Shown: positions 31,675 through 44,230, counted from the first letter of the stretch. The stretch is DNA of 64,000 nt from Palaemon carinicauda (GCF_036898095.1 NC_090750.1:84027276-84091275); one strand, 5' to 3'. The notes: generated by a model not told the origin, from the letters alone. A program made the numbers and translations.

Positions 31675-31746
31675 CAGTTAAAACTGTCAGTTATAAATGA
31701 ACAGTCCAAACTGACAGTTTTAACTGCACGTGTGTGGCCGGCCTTA
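31675..31746. repeat. PIF/Harbinger terminal region with hairpin
   Basis: A 17-bp inverted repeat (CAGTTAAAACTGTCAGT at 31675-31691; its complement at 31710-31726) precedes GCACGTGTGTGGCCGGCC and then TTA. A GGCCGGCC-type end next to TTA fits a PIF/Harbinger terminus with a three-base (TWA) target site. The opposite end was removed by the DIRS-B insertion. Confidence 0.55.
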
Positions 31747-32542
31747 GACAACAATCTGTGGGTGAAAATTTGGAGCACCAAAAACTGGGCTACTTGGACA
31801 TGAACATTTATGAGGTACATTATATTATAATAGGTTGTAAAATGTAAGTAATTGTTACATAACAAACACAAATGCTGTGATAAGACCATGTTGTAGCGGG
31901 TTTTGGGGGTAGTATGGACCAAAATTAAACCAAATTCTACTTATTCTCCTACATATATTCAATTTCATACATTCATATTTGTTCCTACATAAATGCAAAC
32001 CATTGTTCTCTACCATAGGAGTGGAATAACAGCGAAGCTGAAATACGGCAGTTGAAACTTTTAACAAGGTGTAAACAGCCAGCAGTTAGTTACTCTCCCA
32101 GGGGTTGGGAGGCAACTGCCTCATCTGTAGCTCTCAGTAACCTCAATTGAATTTCAGCTGTCAGAGAGAATGTTTGTTCCTCTCTGCTAGAAACTGACTG
32201 TTTTTGCTCTGAAAATCATCTTTGAAATTTTCCTTCTCTTTCCAGCCTTGCGTGTGTGTGTTTGTGACTACATCATATGGATTTGAACGCAGTTTAGTGC
32301 AGTTTGGTAATACTTGTATGTTTATGGTCTTTCATGTCTCAGCCTGTTGATCACTTGGGCCGGGAGCTCATCCTTCAAAAGGAAGCTGTTCATGGGGAGA
32401 CAGGATCCCTTCTCTTTAGGGGTCCTTGAGATTGCTTGTGACCTTTTCCCCTTTTACATTGGCAATTCAATTGGTTTTATGATCCTTCATGAAGGAAATT
32501 TTTCTTGTTTCTTTTGGGATACGAGAGGGACTTCCTCCCGTG

Positions 32543-32578
<36 letters not shown>

Positions 32579-32789
32579 AAGGTGTGGTGAATTGAAGAAG
32601 ATCCTGAATCCAGGCCTACCAAGCCAGAGAATTTATTTGGGACGTTTGGGTTTCTCTGCATGGTTTTGTGAGAGGTGTAGCATCTACGGGCACTTCCGGT
32701 CACTCTTGCCAGGAGAGTTTCCCGGATGCTTTTTGATCTCTTAAATGCTGCCCCCCTCAGAAGACTAGGCCGATGACAACATCGAAGAC

Positions 32790-33700
32790 CTCTCCCCGAG
32801 GACCTTCTCAACTGCAGTTTTAGGCTTTGCCCTTCAAGAGGTCCTTCCTCAGTGCTCTTCTGCTCCTTGGAACATGCTCTCAAGGTTGCTTGACTTCTTT
32901 GTTTGATCTTTCCTCTTCGGAGAAAGATCTTGGACGCTCCTGGCGTCTTTCATCCTGATCTTCAAGGGGACTTCTAGAGCCAGTGAGCAACTTCAAGGAT
33001 ATTTTTAACTGCAGTCCAGTCGTCGTCCCTCAGGGTGTTCTCCATATCTGTTCTCTTCGCAGGAGGATGTCTGTCGCCTTTGCTGATCTTCATCCTGATC
33101 TGCAGGGAACTTCATGAAACTTCTAGACCTGCAACAACTGCGTAGACTTTTTCGCCAGGCTGCGCCCTTCAGGAGGTCCTCCTCCAGTGTTGCTCCTCGG
33201 AGCATGCTCGCAAGCTACCTTGTTTTGATCCATCCTCTTCGGAGTAAAATCACTGACGACTGTGGCATCCTTTATCCTGAGCTTCATGGAACTTCAGGGG
33301 TCTTCTGGCTCTGCTATGACTTATATCCTCTCTTCAGGCATCGTTCTTCAGGAGGTCCTCCTGCAGAGCACTTTGGCTCCTGAGTTTTAAGGAACTTCTA
33401 TATCTGCTACGACTTTGAGGATCTCTTTAGGCATCATTCTTCGGGAGGTCCTCTTTCAGAGCACTCTTGCTATAGAAACCTTGTCCTGATCTATCCTCAT
33501 CGGGGGAGGATCACTGATGCTTCTGTCATCCGTCATCCTTAGCTTCATGGAACTTAAGGGAATTAAGACTTCGAGGATCTTCTCTTCAGGTATACTTTTC
33601 CAGAGCTCTCTTCTTCCTAGAGCGTGCTCACAAGGTGGCTGGTCAACCTTTCCCTGATCTTTCCTCTTGTGAGGATGCTCATTGGCATCTGGTGTTTTTC
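32790..33700 (+). repeat. degenerate tandem repeats in the DIRS-C gag region
   Basis: Units share GAGGTCCTCCTCCAG, GCTCCTCGGAGCATGCTC, CTCTTCGGAG and CATCCTGATCTTC-like words. Starts are near 32838, 33171, 33351 and 33439, with irregular spacing and considerable divergence. Confidence 0.6.
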
Positions 33701-35029
33701 TGCAGATCTTAGCTACACCTTTGGGGAAGAGAGGACTAGGTGATGTTGCAATTCTAGATCCGATGTCTGGTTCAGAAGCATCGCATTTTATTGAAATCAT
33801 GAGCTTGATCCATTGATTGGATGGCCTAGATGAGCCTCGTCACACCTACTCAGCTAGTAGGCGGTGTGTGATACCTTATTTCCACAATCTCAAAGCTCTA
33901 AATATAGGTTTGACGTGGCGTTGTCTAATCAGACCTGAGACGCGCTAGACTCGTTTAGCACTCAAGTCTCATCTGCAGAGAACTCTCTGAAGGCTAGAAG
34001 GTCTTCTAAGGTTCATCCCTGAGACTTTCATACCAGAAGAGGATTTATGTTCACTCTGGGTTGTTTCCGAGTTTACTCCCTATTGATACTGATATTGCCA
34101 ACTGGGTACCCACCGTACCTAGTGACACATTTTCTAACCTCCCCTCCATTTTTCGTGGCCCAAGATGCTAAAGATGAAGGTCTCGGCTATGTCTGCCATA
34201 ATAGCCCGATCCTGGCTCGACCACTTGTCAGGGGCAGTTTCACTCTTTCCAGTGATTGAAAATCTGTTAGATGAGAGTGCCCTGAAACAGTTTGAGGACC
34301 TTTTGAAGTCAAGAGCTAAGGCTCTAGAGTTCTTGCGGCATCAGACAGTTTCTCCTTAGGGATGCTCTCTGCATGAGGAACGCCAGCCTTGTGAGCTCCC
34401 TATTATGCTTTCCTCGATGAGATGTGGCCGTGGCCATAGAAAAGTCTGAGAAATTTGGCCAGGCTTCTCTTTCGTGGAAAGGAGTGGCACCAAGGATGTC
34501 CGCCCTCAACAACCCTCACCTTTAAGCAAGTTGCCCAGCGGAGATGCTTCTTCCCCCTATGGAGTTCCAACAACCCGGGAGGCAAAACCCTCAGCCCACC
34601 TTTCGCCGTGGAGGACACTCCTCTGGCTGCAGAGGTCGCAGTCGTAGAGGCTTCATCTTGGGAGGGCATATCCCCCAACTTATCACCAGTAGGGAGATAC
34701 CTACAAATCCATTAGCAAAGGTGGCAGTTCTTTGGGGCCGATCCCTGGACGGTAGAAACTCTGCGTTCAGGGTGTCAAGTCCCATTCATAGGCTGTCCGT
34801 CCTCTCTGACTCGGATAAAAACTGTCCGACCATTTTATTTCAAAGGGTCAGCAAAGGAACTTCTCTAACTAGAGGAGGTGTCCAAGATGTTAGCCAAATA
34901 AGCCGTAGATGGAGAGAGGAAGTCTTAGATAACTCCCTGGACTTACCTCTCAAAACAGAGTAGATAACTCCCTGAACTTTTCCTCCCCAAACAGTCTTCT
35001 AATTCAAGGTGCTATGCTTTACCTGTCAA

Positions 35030-35560
35030 TAGCTCCTCAGCTCTTGACCTGAATCTTTGCCCTTTTCTCACCCTGGGTTTATGCCATAGGCATGAGGCTT
35101 TTGAGGTATCTGGATGACGGGCTTTTCCTAGCAGAATCCCAGACCCTGCTTATAGAAAAAACAGATCTCCTCCTCGACTTTTGCAAGGAGTTGGGAATTC
35201 AGCTTAACCTAGAGAAGAAGTCCAGCCTAGTCCCCCAATAGTTCATCAAATACTTGGGTGTGGATGTCGACTTGGTCCAGGCCAGAGCATTTCCATCCGC
35301 CAAGAGGGTAGTGAGATTTAGAAAAGTAGTAGAAACCTTCTTTGAACGAAAATTGCCTTCTACCTGCTCTTGGCAAAGGCTCCTAGGACACTTCTCCTTG
35401 TTGGAGAAGCTAGTCCCCTTCGGGAGAATGCATCTTTGCTCGGTGCAGGGGATTTTGAAGAGCCAGTGGTCTCAAACATACAACCACCTTGCTGTCGGTG
35501 TCCGAGGAGGTTGTGACAATTCTCCAATGATATCTGAGAGAGGAGAACCTGTTAGCAGCA
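35030..35560 (+). pseudogene. DIRS-C reverse transcriptase fragment
   Basis: The frame reads FSPWVYAIGMRLLRYLDDGL (motif C with an intact YLDD), then DFCKELGIQLNLEKKSSLVP, one in-frame TAG at about 35239, then FIKYLGVDVDLVQARAFPSA and RLLGHFSLLEKLVPFGRMHL. Order and wording match the palm/thumb region of DIRS RTs (the same region as VNFEESQLVPSQTIVSLGMD in DIRS-A). The upstream fingers region is too decayed to read. Confidence 0.7.
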
Positions 35561-36576
35561 ACACCCCTTCAGGTTTCTCCCCCAAAGTACCTTCTACTCT
35601 TGGATGCTTCATGCCCAAGGTGTGGTGCTCACCTAGGAAGGGCGTAGATATCAGATTGAAACAAGGAAGACAAGACTTCTTTGTGAATTGTATATTTTAT
35701 GGATACTTTTGAGTAATTATTTCATTTTTAATTTTGTATATATTCTGAATATATGTCAAATGTACGCTGGCATCACAAACATCTGTTTGGTTGACTATGT
35801 TGACAATGTCAGTTCCAGATCGTTTATTGAGGAAACCAGGCTAAGTTCTTTATAATTTTAACTTTTTTCCCATGTGGAGTATTGTTTTAAATCATGCAAA
35901 AGTAATAATTTGGCAGTATATTTAGAGCATGGTCTTGTAAACAAGTACCGGGTAAGGAAACTACATGGTCTGACTTACCTAGGGTTACATTCCCGAGGAT
36001 GGAAGGAATTAACCCCTTTTTTTTTTTGTTCCTGAATTTTGGTCAAAACTTAAGATCCAGTTGTAATTGACCTTTGATGTGACCCTTACGATATTTTCTC
36101 AAAGGTAACTGATGACCTGGGTAACCTTTTACTCTGTCCTGCAAAAGAAAGTTAGGAAGTATTTGAGAAGAACAGCCTATCTTAGGCCCAAAATTCCAAA
36201 ATTTTGTGTGTGACAACAGGTCATTGTAAAAAGTTGTTCAAAAATATAATCTCTTTTTGGCTGAGAGAAGCAGTTATGAGTAACCTATTTAAATGACTCA
36301 GGTTCCTATCGCTAGGAAAAATACAATTTGTTCAAAAAACAATTTTTTCATAGCAAAATGGCAATAAGAGATATTGGCAGAATTTTTTGATAGGGAGATG
36401 TATTGATCACCATAATAGTACAGTATAGCACTAAGCCACACCATTGTTGAATTTTACTCTGTTGCCATTGTAAACTGTTTTGTTCAACTCCTCCTAGCTA
36501 CTCACTGATGATAATTCAATATTCACTCATTTTCACACACTTTTTATTTATGACTTAACATATACCTTTGTTTCAG

Positions 36577-37656
36577 ACTGTAATTCCGACGTTAGATCCC
36601 TCGGAATCCCCACGAAGCCCTATTCTTTTCCAAAGCTGTGGACTGCATCAATCAGCTGAGAACGATAACTCTGTAAGGATGAAGGAGGTTTCGGATACTT
36701 GGGAGGCTTCTGAAAATAGTTCCCCAATGAAAGAGGATACCAGTAATTGCACACTTGACCTCCCTATGGATAAAATTGACTGGAATGCAAAAGAATCTAG
36801 TTATTCTGAAGAAAATAGCTTTGTTTGTGAAGCGTCAAGTTTTGATGAGGATGCAGCCTTTGATGATGTTGCGGGTAATAAAACAATGCCTGTTGCTCCC
36901 CAACCTGAAAACTTTGTATTGAATTTATCTTTAAACTCTCAAAATGAGCAGCCTTCTTCCAGCCGAGATGAAGAACCTTGCAGCTCTGAAAACACAGGTA
37001 TTGCTAATGTTTCTGTTAAAGTTGAATTTGAAGAAAGTGCATCAACTGAACCAGAAAATATTAGTGCTTTGTCTGTGAAGGCAGAAATTGAAACGGACAC
37101 ATCTTCTGCACCAGAAAATGTTATTGCTTTGTCTGTGAAGGCGGAAATTGAAACAGACGCATCTTCTGCACCAGAAAACGTTAGTACCATGTCAGTGAAG
37201 GAAGAAATGGAAACAGATGATGAAAATGACAATCCAGGAAGAGTAGAAACAGCTACAGGTAACACTGAAAAAGGTGGTTTAAAAGCGTCAAGCCTTGACA
37301 GTAGTGTTGCTAATATTTTAGAAGTTGATTATAATGCTTTAGATACTGAAATAAACAATGTTATTGTCAGTCGTGTGAGCAATTGTAACTACTCTTCGGG
37401 AAGTAATGATACCATATCTTCCATAAGTGATGTTGAATTACGCACAGAAGAATCCACAGACGTGATCAATGTAAGTGAGGCAGAAGTGGAGGATGTCATC
37501 AATGTTACAGCTACTACTGAAGATAATGTATCTAATAGCTTAAACTCGCCTGAGCAAGAGGTAGTGGATGTCGAGTCGTATCAGCCGTGTGTCGTTGATC
37601 TAACATGCGAGGAAGAAGATGATGTTGATGTTGTTGCTGTTGTGGAACCTGTCATA
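36577..37656 (+). CDS. RNF4-like: RNF4-like SUMO-targeted E3 ubiquitin ligase, SIM/SUMO-site exon
   Basis: Internal exon of 1080 nt (360 codons), phase 0 at both ends. The acceptor TTTGTTTCAG ends at 36576; the donor GTAAGT starts at 37657. The encoded segment is acidic and Ser-rich, probably disordered. Four consensus SUMO-acceptor motifs (psi-K-x-E) follow: VKVE, VKAE, VKAE and VKEE. The last three lie in a 20-residue repeat (60 bp) at about 37063-37215. Near the end VVDLTCEEEDD is a classic SUMO-interacting motif, nearly identical to the one in vertebrate RNF4, and a second hydrophobic run VDVVAVVEPVI reaches the splice site. It joins in frame to 47574. In the family this region binds poly-SUMO chains. 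Upstream coding sequence is uncertain (candidate at 16463). Nothing resembling a start codon in context was found in this exon. Confidence 0.88.
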
Positions 37657-37798
37657 GTAAGTGCAGTATAAGTTTTTATCTTTCATGGTCATGCCCTCAT
37701 TTTATTCTTTTGTCAAAAAGGTTACTGGTTTTAAATATGCTCAATATTTATATGCTTATATGCTTCAAGCACAAGCTTTGGCAAGGGAAAGGTGAGGA

Positions 37799-40700
37799 TA
37801 TTTGTTTCTACATGAATACAAACCCTCGTTCTATACGTAGGAGTTAGATTCAGCGCGAGCTGGTGTAGGTGGCCATAAAAACTTTTAACAAGGTGGCAAC
37901 AACAACCTTCTGGCACTTCCCAGGGTAGCAGTAGGGGAAGTCTGGCCCACCCTAACACTTACTACAATGCCGCTTTTGATTTGACCATATTAAAAAGCAG
38001 ACATATCCTGCTGGGCTCTTCCATTCTTTGCTTTACGGCTATGTTAACTTTGCTTTGCTTTCTCTTTCGAGGTGGGACTGTTGGTGAACACTTGCTGAGA
38101 AAGTAAACATGCGGTCTTAGCATCCTCTACAGAGAGCAGGAGCTGGAATTGTTGTCATAAGAGTAACTGTCGGAGCCTTCTTCGCTGGTCGACTCCTGTG
38201 TTGCAGATGGCATTGCTGGTATGCTCAGTCTGTGTTGACCTTGGCCTTGCATCTCCATTTGGAGAATGCCCAATTTGGCAGCATCCACCTCGGCTGTAAC
38301 TGCTGGGACGAAGGCTGTTCGCTTCGCCAGTTGCACGTACAGCTTTGCGAGTGGACATAACGCTTGTGAGGAGTAGCAAGGGCTAGTTATCAACCAATTG
38401 AAACTGATTGTTCCCATACTAACAAATTACGTTCTTTATGTGGATATTCTTTCAGCAAAGCTGGAAGGTAGCCATTAGACTAAAAGTGCGAAGAGACAAC
38501 CCCGCCTAACTGCTTGAGCGGGTTGGCTTGGGGTGGCTAGGTGATACCCAGTCACCTCTATATATACTCTCTAAGCTGTGAGGTACGTCACTTTTTCTTT
38601 TGGCTCGGTAGAGATCAGACTTCTCTCTCTCCCTAGGCTGCCATTGGACTTATTGTGATTGTTCTTTTTCTTTTCGGTTGTGATTGCTCTCTCTTCCGAT
38701 TCAGTTCATGCGAACCTATTCTTGGCGCGAGGGTGCCGTGTGTGGTACTTTCTTGTCATCGTTGTAGGGGTTTGCGAACTGTGGCCAGAGGTAGCACCCA
38801 AACTGCCTAGTGTCCGAATGCCGACCACACCCCAACATTCACCACATAAAAAAATATACAACGGTGGAATACCCAAAAATCTGGGTAAAAGGCAAACAAT
38901 CAAGGATGAACTGGGCACTGGGCACCACCCCTTGATTTTATACTGGGCAAGGGGACCCAGCAAGAACCTTACTTCCCCCTTATCTTCCCTTGCCTTGAGC
39001 TTGTTGAATAAACCCGTAAGATGACCGTTGATTTATTCCTGAGAAGTTAGCAGAATTTATGAATAGCTCTATCTTCTTTAGGTAAGATGGCTTCAAGCTC
39101 AAGTAAAGTGTCAGAACATTAGGTGAAAGGGAACAATTATTAAGACTGATAACAGGACACCGTGTGGGAGAAAAAAAATATAAGTGACTTATTAGAAACA
39201 GATTTAATAAAAAAAACACAACAGTTTAGGTTTACATTAAAATTTTTTGTCAAATTCAAATAAGTAATTAAAGGAAAAATTAGTACCCCCTTTACACTCC
39301 GGCCTCACAATAACAAGATAAAATAAATTGAATAACAAAAAAACAAGAACTATTCACATGCTGGACACACTTATGGGTTGCAGATGCAAGTAAAGACAAA
39401 GGTACACCCTAGCCGGGTATCTGTTTGTGATACATTTAAATACAAGTAGCTTGCCTCACGATCAAAGGGATTATAAAATAAGGTTGCAATTCATGCGGCA
39501 AAAATAGAAGCTATAGGCAAACTTGCTTTTAACAGTCTTCACCAGGCTGACTAGCAACATAATCAGGTGCAGGATCATGCAATATTATTCCAGAGAAAAT
39601 TCCAGACTTATGACAGGAAAAACTTCAAGCTTAAAGGAGAACCCTGCAACTCTGGTTCATTATCTGCATGAACAGTCAACTGGGTTTGAATATTGACAAC
39701 ACATAAAAGTTTGGCTGCCACAGTATGCCACTTTGTTCGACTTCTAGTTTCCACTTCAAACCCTACAGGGAGTGGGGCGTGCTGCAAAAAAATAATGTAA
39801 TTAGACAAGGTTGAAGGACCAAAATATAACAGCTTACTATTCTGCTACAAATATAATATAATATGAAAAAATAAAAATTAATTCGTATTTTTTCTTAACT
39901 ATATTAATTTTTCCACATCATTGAAGACCGTCCCACACTCTCTGAGGCCATAGTTGTGAGCAGGGTTTGCCCTTCGAAGTGTGTAGGGAGCAGCATGCCT
40001 CCCAATGGGAGAAATTTGGACTGTGCAGGAAGAAGGCTACGCGCGATATCTCTCCCTCAGGGGCGATGAGAGCATGCTCTTTTTCTTCTTGGACCCCTAA
40101 ATCTTTTCCTAAAGCTGCTTCTCGCTTGCGCTCTTTCGAGGGACGATCGAGTAGTAGTGCAGACTGACTAACGCCTTGGCAATCATGGGGTACTGGGGGT
40201 TGGAGTTGCTTTCCCTAGGGGAGCAACTTTGCCTCTAGCCGCAGGGGAGCCATTTTATTTTGCAGACGTACTACAGGTGTGGCCGTCCTTAGGGGTTCCT
40301 GCACCCCCTACGAAGGAAGAGCTTGTTCGTTTCCTTCAGCTTGAAGCCAGGAGGGATCCTTCTCCAGAGCCTGGAACATCTCTCGCTTTGGAGGTTTGCG
40401 AGGTTCACCTTTCGTCCTCTCCCGGACCATCCATACGTGGGCAAGGGGATCGCGCGTTCGCCTCTCCAATGGCCTACTGTTGACGACGATTCCCACTCCA
40501 TCCTGGGACATTGTCATCCCAAAACCTTCAGCCTTTTTTTCTCCCCATAGGGTTACACCAGCTGCAGGTGATGATGACCTTCCAGAGACCAACGCCCCTT
40601 CTAGCGGCTTTCTTCCATCTTCTCGTCCTTCGGGACACTTTTCACCTGATCATCGTTCATAATGATCTGAAGATCATCTGGATCGATGGTGATCTCTATC

Positions 40701-41620
40701 CGAGCGTTCTTCTTCTAGAAGGTGCTCTTGCTCTAGAGACCTCCTCTAGAGATAACTGCTTACTCTTGTGTTTACCGGTTCATGGGTTGACATGCGTGAA
40801 CAACTTCTATCCTAGCGAGGGCATTTGGGGGACGTTTCATCCTCCCTTTCCTACACGATCGACTTGAAAGGTTTGTTCATTAAGCAACCTTTTGGCACCC
40901 TCGGGCACCGAGATGGGTATTGGTCTTTCACTTGAGAGTGATTTTTTTTGTCTCAATTGAACCCTCTTACCCTTCAGGGTTTTCAAGAGACACATTCCCC
41001 ACACAGTACTAGCTGCCCTACCGAGTAGGTTACTAACCAGGTAGCCCAAAAGCTCTGTGAAGTGTTTGGATTATTATATTGCCTGTTCCAGTTTTTGATG
41101 ATGTTGGAGGGGAAGACTAGTTTTCACCTGAAAGGGTTACTTGTACAAACTGTCTCCCAATTCCACAAGTCACAATACAAGCTTTAGCATGCCAGGATTG
41201 CATTCCAGGGAGCAAGTCAATGGCACCACCTACACTAAGGGCAGTGTGGAAAACGGTTCACTCCTGCTTAGGAAGAGGCATCCCTCTCGCCCGTCTTACC
41301 GGGGGTGGGTGGCGTGGAAGTAGTGGATGAATATTAGAGACCCTTTAGTCCGATTCTCTGATGATCCCAATCCTTCACGCGGGGTGACATGTCCCCCTTT
41401 ATTTCTCTCCTTTCATTGACTCTACATTCAGTGATACCCTTTCCCTTTTGGGAAGAGATCAGGGTAGTTCCTCACCCTTAGAGTGATAATGGTCAAGTGG
41501 TCCACCAGATCAATTGACTGCTGGTTATCACTTCATGTTAATCACCATGGAAGTATCTGGGGTTATCCTTCAAGAGATGATTTGCTACTAAGAGGTACGG
41601 GGTTCTGGCCTACACTCAAC
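37799..41620 (+). mobile_element. DIRS-type element (DIRS-D), left end and gag region
   Basis: Left-end motif TTTGTTTCTACATGAATACA at 37801. The gag-like region at 39900-40870 includes LQVWPSLGVPAPPTKEELVR, matching VWPALGLPG in the gag of the copy at 49483. The coding frame is lost. The element is interrupted by about 1.1 kb of other sequence (38790-39880) and by the hAT element at 41621. Its continuation is 44340-47264. Confidence 0.55.
39608..39786 (-). CDS. candidate minus-strand 3'-terminal exon, unidentified
   Basis: Read on the minus strand, TTATTTTTTTGCAG (a good acceptor) is followed by 57-58 codons ending in TAA: HAPLPVGFEVETRSRTKWHT, then VAAKLLCVVNIQTQLTVHAD and a C-terminus SLKFFLS. 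The composition looks like real protein and does not match the DIRS sequence around it. I do not recognise the family. It could be the last exon of a host gene on the opposite strand or a captured gene fragment. No upstream exon was found in the window. Confidence 0.3.
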
Positions 41621-42149
41621 CAGTGTTGCCAACTTGGTGAAAAAGTAGCTAGATTTGGCAAATTTCTGACTTGTTTAGCAACTTTTCAAAGGCTATTGCG
41701 AACAGTGGATTTTCTAGCGAATTTTTGCTTCCTATGGTAATTTTTTAGCGAATTTCAGAATCAAATTTATTCTTTTATATATCTAATAAAAATCAAAATA
41801 ATAATAAAATTTACATTATTTACTGATCGTGTACCACTCATGTCTGAGCTCGTGCTGTCCAGTAGATGAGGGAAGGATGGGACTTCGTAGTTTCTACACA
41901 GGAAGCCCCTCTCAACTCACATACCCACCACCCCCTCTCTGTACCCCAATCCTATAGCTTTCGTTTCACCTTGATATAGCAAAACGTCATGCTCGTAGTG
42001 TTCCTGTACAGATCTTGTATACGGTATCCTTTCACTATTTGTAACTGTTGCTTGGAGACATATAATACCGTTATACCGATCGAGTTCATCGTACGTTACG
42101 GTGTTAGTGGTCACCTGCTGAAAAGATTTTCTGTTGAATAAGTGACATT

Positions 42150-44048
42150 ATGGCACCAACATATTCACAAGCATACAGGAAAAGCTGGGAAACGTTCCCA
42201 AAGATGAAAGACTGGTTGAAACCAGTTGAAACTGATAAAACAAAAGCATACTGTGGTTATTGCAAATATGAAATTAATGCAAAGTTCAGTGATATACGGA
42301 AGCATGCTGCTGCTAAAAAAACATATCAAAGTAGCCGAGCTATTTTCTAGTGTGAGGCAGAAAAAAAACTTGATTTAATGAGTAGTAGTGATTTACATGA
42401 CAGCTTGACAAGTGAGGCTGAGGGAAGACTGTCAATGTTTATTGCATCTCATACTGCTTTTTTCACCGTGGATTATTTAACTGAAACTCTTAAAGCAACA
42501 TTTTGTGAAAGCAAACCGGCCAAGGACATTGAACAAAATGTAAGAATATTGTTGTTAATGTTCTAGGCCCATATATCTTAGACAATTTGAAAGAAGACAT
42601 TAATGATGGAAAGTATAGCATACTAATAGATGAGTCAATCGATATATCAATAGTAAAATTGCTTGGTGTAACAATAAGATATTTTAGTAAGAACTCAACT
42701 TGGATAAAATTGTGTCCACATATCTAGGGTTAGTAGAAATAGAGTTTGGAACTGCTGAGAGTATTGTTAGTGCCATCATAAAGTTATTGAAGAAAGTTAA
42801 ACTTGAGCCACAAAAATTACTTGGAATAGGTGTGGATAATGCTAGTGTAAATCAGGAATGAACAAAGGTGTGTGTGAACTATTGCAGAAAGAAATATGAC
42901 TGCCTAATTTGATTGTGATTCGATGCATTTGTCACTCATTACAGCTTGCTGTCTCTCATTCTGTGGGAGAAACGCTCCCTACTAATCTTGACCATTTAGT
43001 GCGTGAAACTTACAATTGGTTTGGCCATTCCTCTAAAAGGAAAATTTTATATGCAAAACTTTATGAAATGATAAATGATGGAAAAACTCCTCTTCAAATC
43101 CCTCGTGTCTGTGACACAAGATGGATTTCTTTGGAACCAGCTGTAACTCGTATTTTGGGTTAATGGGACGAACTGAAATTACATTTTCAGATGGCCAGTT
43201 CATCAGAAAAGTGTTATAGTGCTAATGTATTATAAAAAATGTATAATGACCCTATCAACAAACTTTACCTGTTGTTTTTACGTCCAGTCCTGCAAGAAAT
43301 CCAACGTTGTATTAAATCGTTTCAAGGAGAGAATGTCGGCCCTACTAATTTACTGCTTGACCTAACTAATCTGATTATGTCAACCAGCCAGAGAGTGATG
43401 CTTCCAACTGCAAGAGTTGACCCTTTGACCTCTGATATTAGTTCCTATGTTGACCCAAATGCATATCTAGGGTATGAATTTGACAGTTTTTGCAAAAATT
43501 CACAGACTTCTCGCTAGGCTATAAATGTTATTCGCAAAGACTGTATATCTTTTTCTGTGAAACTTTGTTCTGAATTGCGACATAGATTGCCAGAAAATTT
43601 TCAAGTGCTTAAAAAGATGTCCCTCTTTTCAGTCAATGAATGTTTACGAACAGTACAGGATGCTATTACATATATAGCTGAGGCATTTGGCTATAGTTCA
43701 GGGGATATAGAGAAGACAGAAAACCAGTCGAGAAATTTAATGATCATTAAATGGATTGAGACTAAGTCCACTGAAAAATTCTGGATTGAAGTTAAAAAAT
43801 ATGCGGATGCTCCATATAAGGAACGAAATGAATTGCCATTTAACATTCTTTCCCTTCCGCACTCAAATGCAGAAGTATTTAGTCAGCTTAATATTGTCAA
43901 ATCTAAACTTGGAAATAGATTAAAAACTGACATCGTTAATGCAATTCTTGCTGTAAGAGGAGGCCTAAAAAGAGTTGGAAAATGTTGCTTTACTTATGAA
44001 TTGCCCAGATCAGTTGTGCAGCTTATTGGAACAATAGCTGTTTACTGA
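42150..44048 (+). pseudogene. hAT transposase (BED finger), multiple stops
   Basis: The start at 42150 gives MAPTYSQAYRKSWETFPKMK, then a BED-type zinc finger YCGYCKYEINAKFSDIRKHA (Cys-x2-Cys...His; the second His is not clear) and a stop. Downstream pieces, mostly in shared frame but with stops at about 42348, 42564, 42859 and 43160, encode YSILIDESIDISIVKLLGVT (first catalytic Asp region), VIRCICHSLQLAVSHSV (the conserved CxxH of hAT), RWISLEPAVTRILG and a C-terminal ERNELPFNILSLPHSNAEVF (dimerisation domain). Closest in style to ZBED/KIAA1586-like hAT transposases. About 600 residues, usual for the family, but inactive because of the stops. Confidence 0.88.
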
Positions 44049-44084
44049 TCTCAAGACCACTCTTCAGCCATTGCATTAAGTTCA

Positions 44085-44085
44085 A

Positions 44086-44159
<74 letters not shown>

Positions 44160-44230
44160 CTCCTTCTCCTTACTTATTTATTTATGTATAGACTTTACAT
44201 ATGTATGTATGTACATACATACATACATGT
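44085..44230. repeat. (TC)n and (ATAC)n microsatellites
   Basis: CT tract with two CTTCTC breaks (about 44085-44162), then TATGTATGTACATACATACA tracts. Located inside the hAT element. Confidence 0.95.

Larger units (their letters stand above)
31975..36345 (+). mobile_element. DIRS-type retrotransposon remnant (DIRS-C)
   Basis: The left end TTTGTTCCTACATAAATGCA.ACC is shared with 37799 and 49483. A gag-like region with degenerate tandem repeats (32790-33700), RT with a YLDD box (35030-35560) and a right-end-like segment CTAGGAAAAATACAATTTG near 36315-36340 follow. No ICR or recombinase was recognised. A 26-base T-run at about 32548-32573 lies inside. Confidence 0.6.

Noticed and set aside
36939..37265. 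108-codon minus-strand frame opposite the RNF4-like exon
   Set aside because: Antisense shadow of the repeated acidic coding sequence, which has correct splice sites on the + strand.
37731..38417. Minus-strand frames in the DIRS-D left region as a gene
   Set aside because: They lie in diverged DIRS terminal/gag sequence and show no domain or splice evidence.
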